DNA from: Stomoxys calcitrans
Taxonomy: Eukaryota > Arthropoda > Insecta > Diptera > Muscidae
Direction of reading: 5' to 3'
DNA length: 64,000 nt
NCBI RefSeq assembly: GCF_963082655.1
Contig: NC_081553.1
Span: 43,565,260 to 43,629,259 of the forward strand
The position numbers and the translations under genes were made by a program. This document shows positions 1 to 11,294 of this stretch, one piece after another. A model generated the notes under the pieces. It did no database searches. It saw nothing but the letters and a program-made list of their open reading frames with translations, and was not told the DNA's origin. Positions within the stretch are counted from its first letter, which is position 1, and every line of letters starts with the position of its first letter.

Positions 1-79
1 TCAAGACGAAGTGTCCCAACCCTAAAAACATATAAATGAGTTAAAGAAGGCGCAGCGGAGCGGCCCCGGTTCGGCTATA
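1..79 (+). mobile_element. Helitron-like family C, 3' end (cut by window edge)
   Basis: The stretch AAGGCGCAGCGGAGCG at about 47-62 matches the 3' ends of the complete family C copies that finish at 15373 and 29558. Here the terminal CTAGT is degenerate (GGCTAT). Only the tail is in the window. It abuts a truncated family A element. Confidence 0.6.
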
Positions 80-718
80 AGGTATATTTATTCTTGATCG
101 TCAAACATTTTAAGTCCATCTAACCATGTCCGTCCGTCCACCTGCCGAAAGCACGTTAACTTTCGAAGGAGTAAAGGCAGGAGCTTGACATTTTGCACAA
201 ATACTTCATATTAGTGTAAATTGGTTCATGTTTTGATATAGCTGCCATATAAACCGACCTTGGGTCTTGGCTTCTTGAGCCTCTAGAGGACGCAATTCAT
301 ATCCGATTGGAAAGAAATTTTGCGCGACGTGTTTTGTTATGATATCCAACAACTGTGCTAAGTATGGTTCAAATCGGTCCATAACCTGATATAGCTGCCA
401 TATAAACCGATCTTGGGTCTTGACTTCTTGAGCCTCTAGAGGGCGCAATTTTTATCCGATTTGAATGAAATTGTGCACGAAGTATTCTGTTATGATATCC
501 AACAACTGTACCAAGTATGGTGCAAATCGGTCCTTAACGTGATATCGCTGTCATATAAACGGATCTGGGGACTTGACTTCTTGAGCTTCTAGAGGGCGCA
601 ATTCCTATCCCATTTGGCCGAAATTTTGCATGACGTATTTTATTCGGCCTTTTAACAACTGTGCAAAACAATGGTTAAAATCGGTCAATAACCTGATATA
701 GCTGCCATATAAACCGAT
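80..718 (-). mobile_element. Helentron-like family A element, truncated
   Basis: Reverse complement of family A: the GACR-rich microsatellite and ACATGG box near 125-150, then the conserved CTAGAGG...AGAAGTCAAGACC...GGTTTATATGGCAGCTATAT unit repeated about four times at roughly 153-bp spacing. The 3' terminal hairpin is lost at the junction with the family C tail, and the 5' end is lost near 718. No coding capacity; the short open frames across it are repeat-derived. Confidence 0.75.
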
Positions 719-1751
719 TGACATTGGGGTCATTTTTCATAATTCAAAAAACACCCCAAATTTGGGTTCAACTTTCTTTTTCAATTTGGGGTGTATTTGT
801 TTGGGGCCCACAGTCAGGGCGCCGAAATAACTGCAAGAATTATCAAAGTCAATAACTGAATTTGATTGACTTTTGATTTATGCACAGGTGAACAAATGGC
901 TCTTCAAATGGCAGAATTATAATATTCCTGATAAGATTAGTTGCCCTACGCATATGGCCAAAAACCCATGGAGGAAAAGTTATAACCAATTGAAATACTA
1001 GCAATGAGATTAGTTAAAAGCTTTGTAGAGATTTCATATGTGGGGTTAATTAAATAAAAGATTAATTTCCAATAAAAAAAATAGAACAACATAAATATGT
1101 GGATCATAATGGCAATTGAAATATGTGTTCGGTACACCCTTATAAACCCACCTTTTGTTTATTTTCTTTCCCATTTGTATATCTATGGAAATTTCCATAT
1201 CATTCACGGCAATATTTTAATTAATTGTTGATTACCAACGTCTTGCCATGCTTCGTTTAATTTCAAAGTCCAGCAAATGATTTTAAATTCAAGTTTGTAG
1301 ATATTTTTTTATTTTTATTATACAAAAGACTTTTAAAATGCTACACTTTCTAAGGAAATCTGAGGCTTAAGAGATGTTAATTAAAACTAAAAATTTTATA
1401 TACATAAAGCTTTTGTTTAATAGGGTAATGAAGGGATTTTCATTATAAAAAAAGAAATATAAAAAAAATAAAAAAAAAAATAACAAACCTATTTTTTTAG
1501 ATTTTTTTTATATTTTAAGTAGTAATAAATTCGTTCTCATAATTCAAACTTCAACAAAAAAAATGTTATATGGTAAAAAAATGTATAAAAAAAAAATTAT
1601 AAAAAAAAATTTATAAAAAAGAATTTCTACAAAAAAAAACTTTATAACATAAAAACTTTTAAAAATTAAAAAAAAAGTTTTATAAACTCAAAACTAGCTA
1701 TTCAGTGTTCCTTATTTTTCCATTTTTTTACCTTACTCAACTAAACTTAAG
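719..1751. other. No gene seen; AT-rich flank downstream of lipase
   Basis: Strongly AT-rich DNA with many A and T homopolymer runs, densest at 1440-1690. It lies downstream of the lipase stop codon (minus strand), so it should hold that gene's 3' UTR, but I cannot place the polyadenylation site. A 63-codon open frame on the minus strand around 946-1137 is low-complexity and not convincing. Confidence 0.5.
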
Positions 1752-2798
1752 CTATGTCCTCAACTCCTCCTCTTCGCAGTATTTAAAACCTGGCAACTCT
1801 TTGGGTTCTATGTACCGTGTACCAGCCACTCCACGAGCATAAGGTTTCGAGCCATTTGTCTGTAGGAAATAATCTCCAGAAATATTGGTGGGACATTTGT
1901 GACCCATGACCACATGCAGGCGATCATCGTTGATCAGCTTGCCCTCCTTGAAATCAGACCAATTTTTGGCCTTAACGGCATTGAATTTATCCGGATATTT
2001 GTCGGCCACACTTTCGGCCCAAAACCACCAGGAACGACGATGACTAGACAAATCATTATCGGTGAGCATGCGATAATTTCTTTTGGGGCAACCCGGCTGC
2101 AGAGTCTTGCCGGCATTGGGCCAAAAATCAGCGGTGGCCGCACTACTGGGGGCTCCATAGATCCAAGCATCGGTATGCATGACATCCACAAATTCAGCAT
2201 CATATTTACACAAGTGACGGGCCAAGCCACCCATATAGAAAAGGGGAAAGGCGGGATCTAGGCCGGTTATTCTTTTGATTTTCTTGGTCTTTTGGCTGCG
2301 TTCCCAAACTTCTCTGCCAATAATGCCGGCCATTTGGCCACCCAATGAATGACCCACTATGTGAAATTTGTCAATGTCCAAACCATTATCGAATTGCTTC
2401 AACAGATGTTTGGCCAAAACCGGTCCCAGCTGTTTGGCATTGACCACAGCATCAAAGGCATAATTGCCATCGGCCAACTCACCCCAGTCCAGCACTATGA
2501 GATTTGTGTCGGTGCGCTTCAGATAGGCCTCTACTATCACATGAATGCTCTCAACATCGGGATTCTCAATATAACCATGCAGATATAGAACCGTGTTGCG
2601 AGTCTTATCAAATTTGGGATCTTGCATCATGGTCTCGAAATCATCGAGCTCATAGATCGAGCTATCGCCATAGCTGGGTCCATAGTAGTAGATGTACTTG
2701 GCTGTGGTCAAATCTGCGGGGGATCTGCGTAGACCCAACAAAAGGCGGGATTTATTTTTGACGGCTTTCATTTTTTTTTTCCTTAAAGATGATGGGTT
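1752..2798 (-). CDS. Pancreatic-lipase-family lipase, main coding exon
   Basis: Encodes an alpha/beta-hydrolase of the animal lipase family (pancreatic/endothelial/vitellogenin-like), expected to hydrolyse acylglycerols or phospholipids. Numbering from the first Met of the 356-residue open frame: oxyanion-loop HG at 82-83, nucleophile elbow GHSLG with Ser159, acid in GLDPAF with Asp189, and His261 in SSHRRSW, so the catalytic triad looks complete. The frame ends at a TAG at 1752-1754. No signal peptide is visible, and a strong splice acceptor (pyrimidine tract then TTACAG, minus strand) lies at 2799-2815. I therefore read 2798 as the exon start, in phase 0; Met18 (about 2771) is an alternative start. 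An upstream exon with a secretion signal may lie beyond 2820 but was not identified. From memory the sequence is closest to Drosophila CG17292-type lipases. No frameshift or internal stop. Confidence 0.9.
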   Translation of the reverse strand, partial: NPSSLRKKKMKAVKNKSRLLLGLRRSPADLTTAKYIYYYGPSYGDSSIYELDDFETMMQDPKFDKTRNTVLYLHGYIENPDVESIHVIVEAYLKRTDTNLIVLDWGELADGNYAFDAVVNAKQLGPVLAKHLLKQFDNGLDIDKFHIVGHSLGGQMAGIIGREVWERSQKTKKIKRITGLDPAFPLFYMGGLARHLCKYDAEFVDVMHTDAWIYGAPSSAATADFWPNAGKTLQPGCPKRNYRMLTDNDLSSHRRSWWFWAESVADKYPDKFNAVKAKNWSDFKEGKLINDDRLHVVMGHKCPTNISGDYFLQTNGSKPYARGVAGTRYIEPKELPGFKYCEEEELRT

Positions 2799-2815
2799 CT
2801 GTAATTCCAAAAAAA
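2799..2815 (-). other. Candidate splice acceptor of the lipase exon
   Basis: On the minus strand a run of T residues is followed by GGAATTACAG and then the lipase reading frame. The AG is at 2799-2800. The frame is open on both sides, so whether the intron is used cannot be settled from sequence alone. It does explain why the open frame upstream of Met18 is low-complexity and lysine-rich. Confidence 0.5.
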
Positions 2816-4339
2816 AACACACGTTGTACGTTTTGCTTTTCTACTTCTTGCCCGACTTTACGAAAATGACAAACCCTGATAAACCTCAAAGGGAATTTGC
2901 CGTTTCAGAGATTAGCTTTTTGTTCAAATACACGCTCACTATTGTCTAGCTTATCATGGTCACTATTTTGTGGACTTTTGTTTAGCGCGCGTATACAAAA
3001 AAAACAGTCTTTTTGTTAGCTCTAACGATTTAGCAGTTCATTCATATGACACATAAAGAGGGAGCGTTTGAACAGAAAAAAAAAACATATGAAAAATGTT
3101 TATTTAATTGCAAATAACCTGCCGAGAATAGAATAAATTAAATAACGTAACTGATGACACAAAAATAGTTTTTCTCGTTTGTATTTTCGCAAAAAAAAAA
3201 TCGCAAAATCGCCCCCAAGCCAGAAAATTTCAACCAACCGCACGCTGTAATAGTTCGCGGACGACTGAATTGTTGCTATTTTTCTTGTGATTAAATTCAG
3301 TTTGTTTTCGTATTTACTTTTCAAAAGGGGGGCACATGGCTCTACCCTACCATCAAACCCTCCTCCCTCCTCTTCCTCCCCTTCAAATTAAGACAGCACA
3401 CGTGAGTGTTGCGTCTGTCTATCTCTTGTTTGGCATTGCTCATATTTTATTTCGCCAACCATCGTATGATTGCGAGAGATCTCTGGCTCTCAACACTTGA
3501 GTATTATTTCTGTAGGCTAGTAAACAACAACAAACTCACTACTTCGGTGACTGTCATACTTAATGTGTAACCAGCAAGCACATGGTACGCATAGCTTTTA
3601 CAAAAAAACCTTTAGTGTAAAGGAGGGGAGGGGGGCTCAATAGACAGACAAAAATGACACATCAAGAGATCACCGTTTGTTGCTGTAATCTGTAATGGGA
3701 ACAGAGTTTTTGTTTTTAGCGCTCTACTTTGCCTTTTTTTACTTTCTGTTTATGTTTTGCGTTATTTTTGTCAATTTTTGTTTTCGTTGATCTTTATCAA
3801 AGTTTTTTTTGTTCGACCATTTACTCGTCGTTTAGACGAGAGAGACTTTTTTTGTTCTCTTTAACTCATATATGAATGGTTTACCAAAACAAAAATTGAT
3901 AATGTTGCAATTATCGGTCAAGGGTGAGCAGTCGACACCCTACCATAGGGGGAAATGGTGTGTGCGGTATGATGGCGAAACATTAAAGGGAAACTTCAAA
4001 CTGTATAAAGAAATAGTGGAACTTTTTCCTTCAAAAATGCAAAGACAACAACAAACATTCGATTTTGGGATATCAAGAACTATGGGCAAAATCATTTGAA
4101 AAGACCCACCATACGACCCAGGATTCACCGAATAAGGATAAGCCAAGCGATCATCCGACATTAATTTTTGGCAGTACTTGGCATTGAGGATGTTAACTTG
4201 TACCCCTTTTTACATTCATTCTTTGATGACATTTTCAAACGGTAGATTTGTCATTCTTAATGATGTTCATGGGGCCTTTCCACTTTATGTTTTCTCAAGT
4301 GACCTAACCTTCTATTAGTGAATCCTGCATATGAACCAT
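2816..4339. other. Lipase upstream region; no gene recognised
   Basis: Non-repetitive, AT-rich DNA upstream of the lipase exon. Short homopolymers and a C/T-rich tract (about 3344-3385) are present. It could contain the lipase promoter and first exon, but no start-plus-donor combination was convincing. The one open frame with non-random composition is listed separately at 3872-4099. Confidence 0.4.
3872..4099 (+). other. Unrecognised 75-codon open frame, possibly a decayed coding fragment
   Basis: Open frame with mixed, protein-like composition in its middle (STPYHRGKWCVRYDGETLKG), preceded and followed by low-complexity residues. After about 4040 another frame stays open to about 4160 (through FWDIKNYGQ), which suggests a longer coding sequence with a frameshift. 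I do not recognise the family; a pseudogene, an endogenised fragment or chance are all possible. Confidence 0.2.
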
Positions 4340-5022
4340 ACGATGGCATACAACTAAGCAAAACCTAGGGATCTGAAGTTTAACTCAGAGAAGACTGAAA
4401 TCTGTCTGTTTACGCATTAGATGAAGGTGAGCCAATTTGAAGCACCACATATCCTTAACAAAACGGTGTCGATATCCGACAAGGGAATGAGTAGTAAGGA
4501 GTGATCTTGAATACGAAATTGAACGAAAAATGCCACGTAATGTAAGCTCACCTGGCGAAACCATCAGAAAAAATTTTCAGCAGTGGTTTTCCCCTCCTAA
4601 TGCTGGCGACATTTGTGAGGTACTATGCCATGTCGCACTGCGGCCCGTCGTTCGGACTCGGCTATAAACCGGAGGCCCCTAATCATTGAGCTTAAACTTG
4701 AATCGGACTGCACTCATTGATATGTGAGAAGTTTGCCCCTGTTCCTTAGTGGAATGTTCATGGGCAAAATTTGCATTTGCAATGGTAAGGCTCACCCTAT
4801 GTAGACGGGACTGAAATAGGGCCTGAATTCGAGAAGAGTCCACTGATTCGACAGGAGCGTGATTAGGCAATACTAACTTACGCCTCAGTAGTTTGAAGGA
4901 CTGCGATGGAGAAAAAGTGCAGCTTAAGGACAATAAAACAGGTTCAGAGATGTTGCTTTGGCATAGGGAGACGATAAGAACCACGTCTGTTATTCTAGAT
5001 GTCCGACTTATAAACATACAAT
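4340..5022 (+). pseudogene. Non-LTR retrotransposon RT fragment, broken
   Basis: Matches the thumb region of the RT copies at 49.5-51.5 and 55.2-56.5 kb: a segment like KTEICLFT at about 4385-4415, then KTVSISDKG, then after an inserted SINE a segment like YASVV..TAMEKKC and IKQVQRCCFGIG at 4875-4960. Several stops and frameshifts. It is cut at about 5022 by the 5' end of a family C element. No catalytic motif remains. Confidence 0.7.
4556..4800 (+). mobile_element. tRNA-derived SINE, 5'-truncated body, inside the RT fragment
   Basis: Shares the body sequence (…TGCTGGCGACATTTGTGAGG…, CACTCATTGATATGTGAGAA, GGAATGTTCATGGGCAAAA) with the SINE copies at 43376-43625 and 45480-45765. The tRNA-like head seen in those copies is missing. 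RT sequence resumes at about 4800, so the SINE appears to have inserted into an already dead RT copy. Confidence 0.6.
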
Positions 5023-5023
5023 C

Positions 5024-6560
5024 TCAAAATCTATTTGCGTTTGTTTGTAGGTTTGTTTGTATGTTTGTATGTTTGTGTGTTCCTTATAGACTTAGAAATA
5101 GCTGAACCGATATTCTTGAAATTTTTACAGATGATGCATAATAACCCCGTGGTGACAATAGGGTACTACATTTTTTGATATCTGAAGGGGAGGCGGACCC
5201 TCCCCCTTACCCTAATTTTCAGAAACGCCAGATCTCGGAGATGGGTGGTGCGATTTAAGCGAAATTTTGTGTGCACACATATAGTACATTCAAAATAAAA
5301 ATTTGGTATCCAAATTTCGGATAGAGTACCTAGGAGGGCCGCCCCACCCTTAAACCTACCAAACATATATTTAGACCAATCACGACAATATGGGACTCAA
5401 ATGAAAGGTATTTAGGATAAGAAAACGTATCTGATATCCATTTGTCGGACCAAGTGCTAGGGGGACCACCCCAAGCCCCAAAACACCCCTAAATCGGACA
5501 TATATACCAACCATGCCAATATGGGACTCAAATGAAAGGTATTTGCGAGTAGAATACGAATCTGATATCCAAATGTGGGACCACGTTTCTGGGGGTACAC
5601 CCCTTTCCCAAAATATCCCCCAAACAGGACTTATTTACTGACCATGGCAATATGGGGCTTAAATAAAAGGTATTTGAATGTAGAATACGAAGCTGATATC
5701 CAACTATGGGACCAAGTGTTTGGGAGGCCGACTCTCACCAAAAACATCCCCCAAAGGGGACATATTTATGACCATAGCAATATGGGGCTCAAATGAAAGG
5801 TCTTTGGGAGTAAAGCACGAATTTTAGATCAATATTCGGGACAAGAGTCTAAGGGGCCACCCCACCCCCACAACCCCACCCAAATAGTAAGTATTTGCTG
5901 ACTATTGCAATATGAGGCTCAAATAAGAGCATTTTTAAAGTGGAACACGAATCTGATATATATTTTCAAGGCCAACTCACTGAGTGGCCGCCCATCACCC
6001 AAAACACCCCCCCAAGCCGGTCATGTTTGCCGACTATGGAAATATGGGGCTCAAATTAAAGGTATGTGGGAGTAGACCACGTATCTGATATCAACATTAG
6101 GGGGCCAACTGTCTAGCGGACGTCCCACCACCATAACAACCCCCAAATAGGACGTATTTGCTCACCAAGACAATTTGGGTCTCAAAGAGAGAGAAACTAA
6201 ATATTCATAGTTTTTAGGGCCAATACCCCTAACTGGACATATTTGCTGACTTTTGCAATAAGGAGTTTAAATGAGATTAGAAAACGAATTTGATATCCAA
6301 TTTTGAGGGCAATGGCAATATGGGGTTTAAATAAATGATATATAGATATGTGAGAATAGAGCACGTTGCTGATATATTTTCCGGTCTTAGTGTTTGGGTG
6401 ACCACCCCAAACCCCAAAACACCTGCAAATCGGACATATTTACCGACCATGGCAATATGGGACTCAAAAGAAAGGTATTTGGGAGCAGAATACGAATCTG
6501 ATATCCAAGTGTGGGAGCATGTTTCTAAGGGTCTGCCCATATTTTATTACAAAATTTACA
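5024..6560 (+). mobile_element. Helitron-like family C element, 3'-truncated
   Basis: Begins with the family C head (TATTTGCGTTTGTTTGTAGG and GCTGAACCGAT…TTCTTGAAATTTT) and runs into about ten imperfect internal repeats of roughly 110-130 bp, each with CAATATGGG.CTCAAATGAAAGG, TAGAATACGAATCTGATATCC and a C-rich ACCCC box. The CTAGT 3' end seen in other copies is absent. The many short open frames are products of the internal repeat, not genes. Confidence 0.7.
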
Positions 6561-6679
6561 TTAAGTTTGGAGTATGATGTTTTTTAATCCGACTCTTCAG
6601 TCAAAAGTTATGCGGGGTAGAAATCGGTTCGGAGAGGTTCTTCCCTATTCTAACTGTGGAGTTTCTTTTTTCCTATTTT
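6561..6679. other. Short unassigned spacer
   Basis: Sequence between the truncated family C element and the RT fragment, with no recognisable feature. Confidence 0.4.
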
Positions 6680-7141
6680 AACAGTTTTGCAGAGATTGAA
6701 ATACCTTTGTACGTAAAGGGCTGTCGAAGGCGGCTTTGATTTGTCATGCGGTGTTGATTTGTCCTTCTCGAATCTTTTTCAGGATTTGGCGCAGAGTAAA
6801 TATCTGGCCTATAATGGATTTACCAGGTCTAAAGCCACACAGATAGGACCCAATTATTTCGTTGACTTTAGACTTAAATATTTCACACAGTACGCTAGAT
6901 AGTACATTGTATGCGATGGGCTCGAGACTTAGGCCTCTGTTGTAGGCGCATACCGTCTTGTCCCCTTTCTTGTGTACGGGGCAGAGTATGTTGAGGTTCC
7001 AATAATGGGGTATGCATTATTCTAGCCAAATAGCACAGACAAGCTGATGCATACGCCTTATCAGGGTGTTACCTCCTGTCTTAAACAGTTCAGCCGGCAA
7101 CCCATCGGCTTCCGCGGCCTTATTGCATAAGGTGTAGTATT
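6680..7141 (-). pseudogene. Non-LTR retrotransposon RT fragment (fingers to motif A)
   Basis: Read on the minus strand, it gives ADGLPAELFKTGGNTL, then IRRMHQLVCAIWLE, a stop, CIPHYWNLNILCPVHKKGD, a degenerate RG.S motif, IAYNVLSSVLC, CGFKPGKSIIGQIFTLRQIL and finally KAAFDSPLR, which carries RT motif A (aspartate in FD). At least two stops. It breaks off before the YADD motif. It directly follows a thumb fragment of a different or rearranged RT, so the two are not a collinear gene. Confidence 0.75.
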
Positions 7142-7620
7142 AAAGTCAGTGCATCAGATGGCGTAGTCCTCAATGCACAAACAAGCCATACGTTGAATCC
7201 GGCTGAGTATTAAACAGTAGGTGGACTTTTCAAGCGCCGTCCACCAGACCACAGCACCATAGAGCATTATAGGTCTGGCAACTGCAGTATATACCCTATG
7301 CTTGACATGCGGTTTTAATTTCAAACATTTACTAATGCCTCTCTTGTAGGTGAGTAGGGCAAGATTTGTTTTTCTTGCCCTTTCCAAAATGTTGGATTAG
7401 AAGTTCAATTTCTAGTCCAGCAAAATACACAGGTATTTTGCACTTTCTTCACTCCTCTCAAGTAGACAAGTGCCACTGTAGGTAATTTGTATCTCCTGCT
7501 AAAAAAAAACTACCTCTGTATTAGACGTATTTAGGACAAGACCACTTTCGACCCATCTTCTTAGATCTACAGGTCCCAAGCTCGCTGTAATGCACCTTTT
7601 AGTAATTTAGTTATTAATAA
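7142..7620 (-). pseudogene. Non-LTR retrotransposon RT thumb fragment
   Basis: Minus strand: an open frame at 7387-7154 reads ERARKTNLALLTYKRGISK…VARPIMLYGAVVWWTALEKS…RIQRMACLCI. A frame-shifted continuation gives RTTPSDALTL down to about 7141. Upstream (7390-7600) a decayed frame carries FSRRYKLPTVAL. This is the thumb/connection region typical of I/LOA/R1-like elements. Order relative to the neighbouring fingers fragment is reversed from a normal RT, so this is a rearranged remnant. Confidence 0.75.
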
Positions 7621-7654
7621 ACTTTCTTACTGTAGAAACGGCCTAGAAAGTCCA

Positions 7655-7850
7655 ACTTTTTCAAAATTACCGACATTTTCAATACAAAAAAAAAAAAATT
7701 AAGAAATTTTCCAAAAATCAAAATTTTGAAAATTTTTCTAAAAAACAAAGTTTTGAAGAAATTTTCCAAAAAAACAAAATCTTAAACAAATTTTGTAAAA
7801 ATGTGAGTTTTATAGAAATTATGAAAGTTCTACAAACTGACAAACAAACA
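7655..7850. repeat. Degenerate A/T-rich short tandem repeat
   Basis: Loose repeats of about 28-30 bp built from AAATTTTC, CAAAATTTTGA and AAGAAATTTTCC. They resemble, in decayed form, the 28-bp arrays at 20.3 and 23.5 kb. Confidence 0.4.
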
Positions 7851-9036
7851 TGGGAGTTGTGTATGTAGACAAAAAATCTGTCATTTCACAAAAACACATG
7901 CATTGGTAAAAGTACAGCTAATAGGCAAGGTTGTCGAGCGTGGTTAATGTGGCATTTATATCATAGAGGCGTTTTCGCAACAAATTCGGTATAAGTACAA
8001 CATTCCAACTTACGTCCCTTGAAGCCTTCACACCTAATATGGCTGATGAGTAATTGTTTCCAAATTACGAAACGCGTCCCATAGTGGTAGGTGTGTGTTG
8101 CGATCTCTGGCTTTCCTTTTCCATTTGCAAAGGAAATATCCAATCATTGAGCTCGTCTCGATAGAGAAACAAACAAAATATTGAAAAATATTTTCGTTCA
8201 AAGTTTCATATGATGCTACTTTCAGAAACACTGAACTTCTTTTATTTGTCGCCTATGACCATATGTAGTGTTCAAAAACTAGTTTAGATTCACATGAACA
8301 AAAACAAATTTTAAAAAACAAACAAAACTAAAATATTTAATAATTCACTACAACGAAAACAACAAAAAAAGCAAAGCGCAACTAGTGAACCAAAAACACA
8401 GCAAACTGCAAACATATTTCCTTCCTTCTGTTTATGACTTTTTGGAGAATATTGCACATCCACTGTTATTGGTTTCACTTCAATGCATTTTGTAAAAACC
8501 TGAAATCTATATGCGATTGGGAAAATAAAATCAAAAGTGTTTCATTGAAAGAAAAACAAAAACAAACATTTAGTATCTTGGGCAAAGTCTAGAGCTTTGC
8601 CAGCGTCTCAGACTATTATATGGCAGACCATATAACGAAGCAGGTTCACAAGCTGAAAGCTTCTCAATTTTTTCTTCACATTTTGCTTTGGTTGCTGTTG
8701 TAAACAAATGATCAATTGCCTCAAATGAAATGCTTGACTGATTGATGTATGGAAAGAGTGATGGTTGGATGGTTCGCTTGATTCAACATTACGATAGAGA
8801 GCATTGCGTTATTTAACTTAAATAAATCAATTTGTTGCTAAAAAAAAAACAATAATATTGACTTTTTCTTTAAACACTAAAAATACAAAAACAAAGTGGA
8901 AAGGAATCAATGTAAATATAAACAAGTAATGGTTGAGAGTAAAACTGTCAAACCGTCAAAGTTGCGGGCAATTTAAAAAAACAAAATTGTTTGCGATTGT
9001 TATATGTTAGGGTGGATCGAGAAAAAATTAAACCTA
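7851..9036. other. No gene recognised
   Basis: Non-repetitive AT-rich DNA. Two overlapping minus-strand open frames at about 7961-8231 lack recognisable motifs. Nothing else supported. Confidence 0.4.
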
Positions 9037-11007
9037 AACAAGTAAAAAGGTGTTAAGTTCGGCCTGGCCGAACTTTGGATACCCACCACGACGGGTATAT
9101 ATGTAAACCACCTTTCATCAAAATTCGGGGAAAATTGCATACCTTATGTCCCATAGCAGTTATAACGAAATATGTTCCGATTTGGACCAAATGCTAATAA
9201 CTCATTGTTCAATTGTGTATAACAAAATATTGCTCTTTTTAGTAGCTACAATATAAACCAATCTGAACCATATACAACATGGATGGCGAAAAGCCTAACA
9301 TAAGTCACTGTGTCAAATTTCAGTGAAATCGGATTACAAATGCGCCTTTTTTGGGGCCAAGACTTTAAATCGAGATATCGGTCTATATGGCAGCTATATG
9401 CAAATCTTGATCGATCTAGACCAAATTGCAGAAATATGTGGAGGGGCTTAACTTAACTCTTTGTTCCAAATTTCAGCAACATCGGACAATAAATGCGCAT
9501 TTTATGGCAGCAAAACCTAAAACCGAGAGATCGGTCTATATGACAGCTATATCCAAATCTGGACCGATCTGAGCCAAATTGCCGAAAGATGTCGAGTGGC
9601 CTAACACAACGCACTATCCCAAATTTCGGCGACATCGGACAATAAATACGCCTTTTATGGGTCCAAGACCTTAAATCGAGAGATCGGTCTATATGGCAGC
9701 TATATCCAAATCTGAACCGATCTGAGCCAAATTGGAGAAAGATGTCGCGTGGCCCAACACAACTCACCGTCCCGAATTTCGGCGAAATAGGACAATTAAT
9801 GCGTCTATTATGGGCCCAAGACCTTAAGTTGAGTGATTGGTCTATATGGCAGCTATATTCAAATCTCGACCGATCTGGGCCGAATTGATACAAGATGTTA
9901 AAGGCCCCATAACTACTTACTGTCCCAAATTTCGGCGACATCGGACAATAAATGCGTCTTTTATGGGCCCAAAACCTTAAATCGAGAGATCGGTATATAT
10001 GACAGCTTATCTAAATCTGGACCGATCTGAGCCAAATTGAAGAAGAATATTGAAGGGCCTAACACAACTCACTGTCAAAAATTTTGGCGAAATGCGACTT
10101 GAGGTGTTGGGCCACCTAAAATCGACAGATTGGTCTATATGGCAGCTATATGCAAATCTGGACCGATCTGGGCCGAATTGACAAAGAATGTCGAAGGCCC
10201 CATAACAACTAACTGTCCCGAATTTCGGCGAAATCGGACAATAAATGCGTCTTTTATAGGCCCAAGACCTTAAATCGGGAGAGCGACTCCAGACAATAAA
10301 TGCGCCTTTTATGGGCCCAACACCTTAAATCGACAGATCGGTCTATATGGCAGCTTATCTAAATCTGGACCGATCTGAACCAAATTGCAGAAGAATATTG
10401 AAGAGCCTAACACAACTCACTGTCCAAAAATTTCGGCGCAATGCGACTTTTATGGGTCCAACACATAAAATCGATAGATTTTTTAGCAGTTATATATAAA
10501 TCTGGAACGATCTGGGCCAAATTGCAAAAAGATGTCGAGTGGCCCAATACAACTCACTTTTCCAAATTTCAGCAAAATCGGATAATAAATGTGGCTTTCG
10601 TTAGCCATCGAGAGATCGGTCTATATGGTAGCTATATCCAAATCTGGACCGATCTGAGCCAAATTGAAGAATGATGTCGAAGGGCCTACCACAACTCACA
10701 GCGTTAAACTTCGGCAAAATCGGACAATAAATGTGGCTTTTATGGGCCCAAGACCTTTTATCGAGAGATCGGTCTATATGGTAGCTATATCCAAATCAGG
10801 ACAGATAGAGGACAAATTCAAGAAATTTATCTAGTGGTCCATGTCCTAAATTTCAGCAAAATCACATAATGGCCTAAGATCTTAAATCGGTGGTCTATAT
10901 GGGGTCTACATCAAGATATATTCCCATATAGCCCATCTTCGAACTTTACCTGGCTATGGACAAAAGAAAGAAGCTGGCCAAAGTGTCAGCTCAATATCTC
11001 CATTTTT
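9037..11007 (+). mobile_element. Helentron-like family B element
   Basis: The 5' end carries AGTAAAAAGGTGTTAAG, the palindrome GTTCGGCC.GGCCGAAC and GGATACCCACCAC. A leader of about 300 bp is followed by about ten 153-bp internal repeats, each with GATCGGTCTATATGGCAGC, a GACCGATCTG box and CAACTCACTGTCCCAAATTT, at for example 9529, 9682 and 9835. The 3' body (CCCATCTTCGAACTT, GCTCAATATCTC) is present but its terminal hairpin is missing, joined instead to a reversed family A end. Non-coding; open frames across it are repeat-derived. Confidence 0.75.
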
Positions 11008-11098
11008 ACACCCTCCACCATAGGATGGGGGTATACTATTTTCGTCATTCTGTTTGTAACTACTCGAAATATTCGTCTGAGACCCCATAAAGTATATA
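11008..11098 (-). mobile_element. Family A 3' terminus, reversed fragment
   Basis: CCCTCCACCATAGGATGGGG, then GTATACTA, CATTCTGTTTGTAACTA and ATTCGTCTGAGACC match the family A 3' end on the opposite strand, including its terminal hairpin. It is cut at 11098 by a MITE fragment. Confidence 0.65.
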
Positions 11099-11153
11099 TT
11101 GGGTTGCTAAAAAGTAATTGCGGATTTTTTAAAAGAAAGTAAATGCATTAGAT
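11099..11153 (-). mobile_element. Mariner-type MITE, one-end fragment
   Basis: Starts TTGGGTTGC, then AAGTAATTGCGG and AAAAGAAAGTAAATGCATT, which is the right end of the 237-bp MITE read in reverse. The rest of the element is missing. Confidence 0.65.
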
Positions 11154-11294
11154 TATATTTTAGCAGAATCCATGGTGATGGATTCCCAAGATTATAACCA
11201 ACCTATCTATGATAAAAAAAGCTTTATATTAGACAATAAGCTTAAAGAAATTTTTCATTAAAAATGCAATTTTTCCCAAAATTTCTATAAAATA

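Noticed and set aside
1899..2761. Plus-strand open frames overlapping the lipase
   Set aside because: They are antisense shadows of the lipase reading frame with no motif of their own.
9453..9941. A 162-codon protein with internal repeats (also 19597-20007, 31586-31984, 32733-33077)
   Set aside because: These frames are translations of the 153-bp units of families A and B. Because 153 is divisible by three, open frames persist across units by arithmetic rather than selection.
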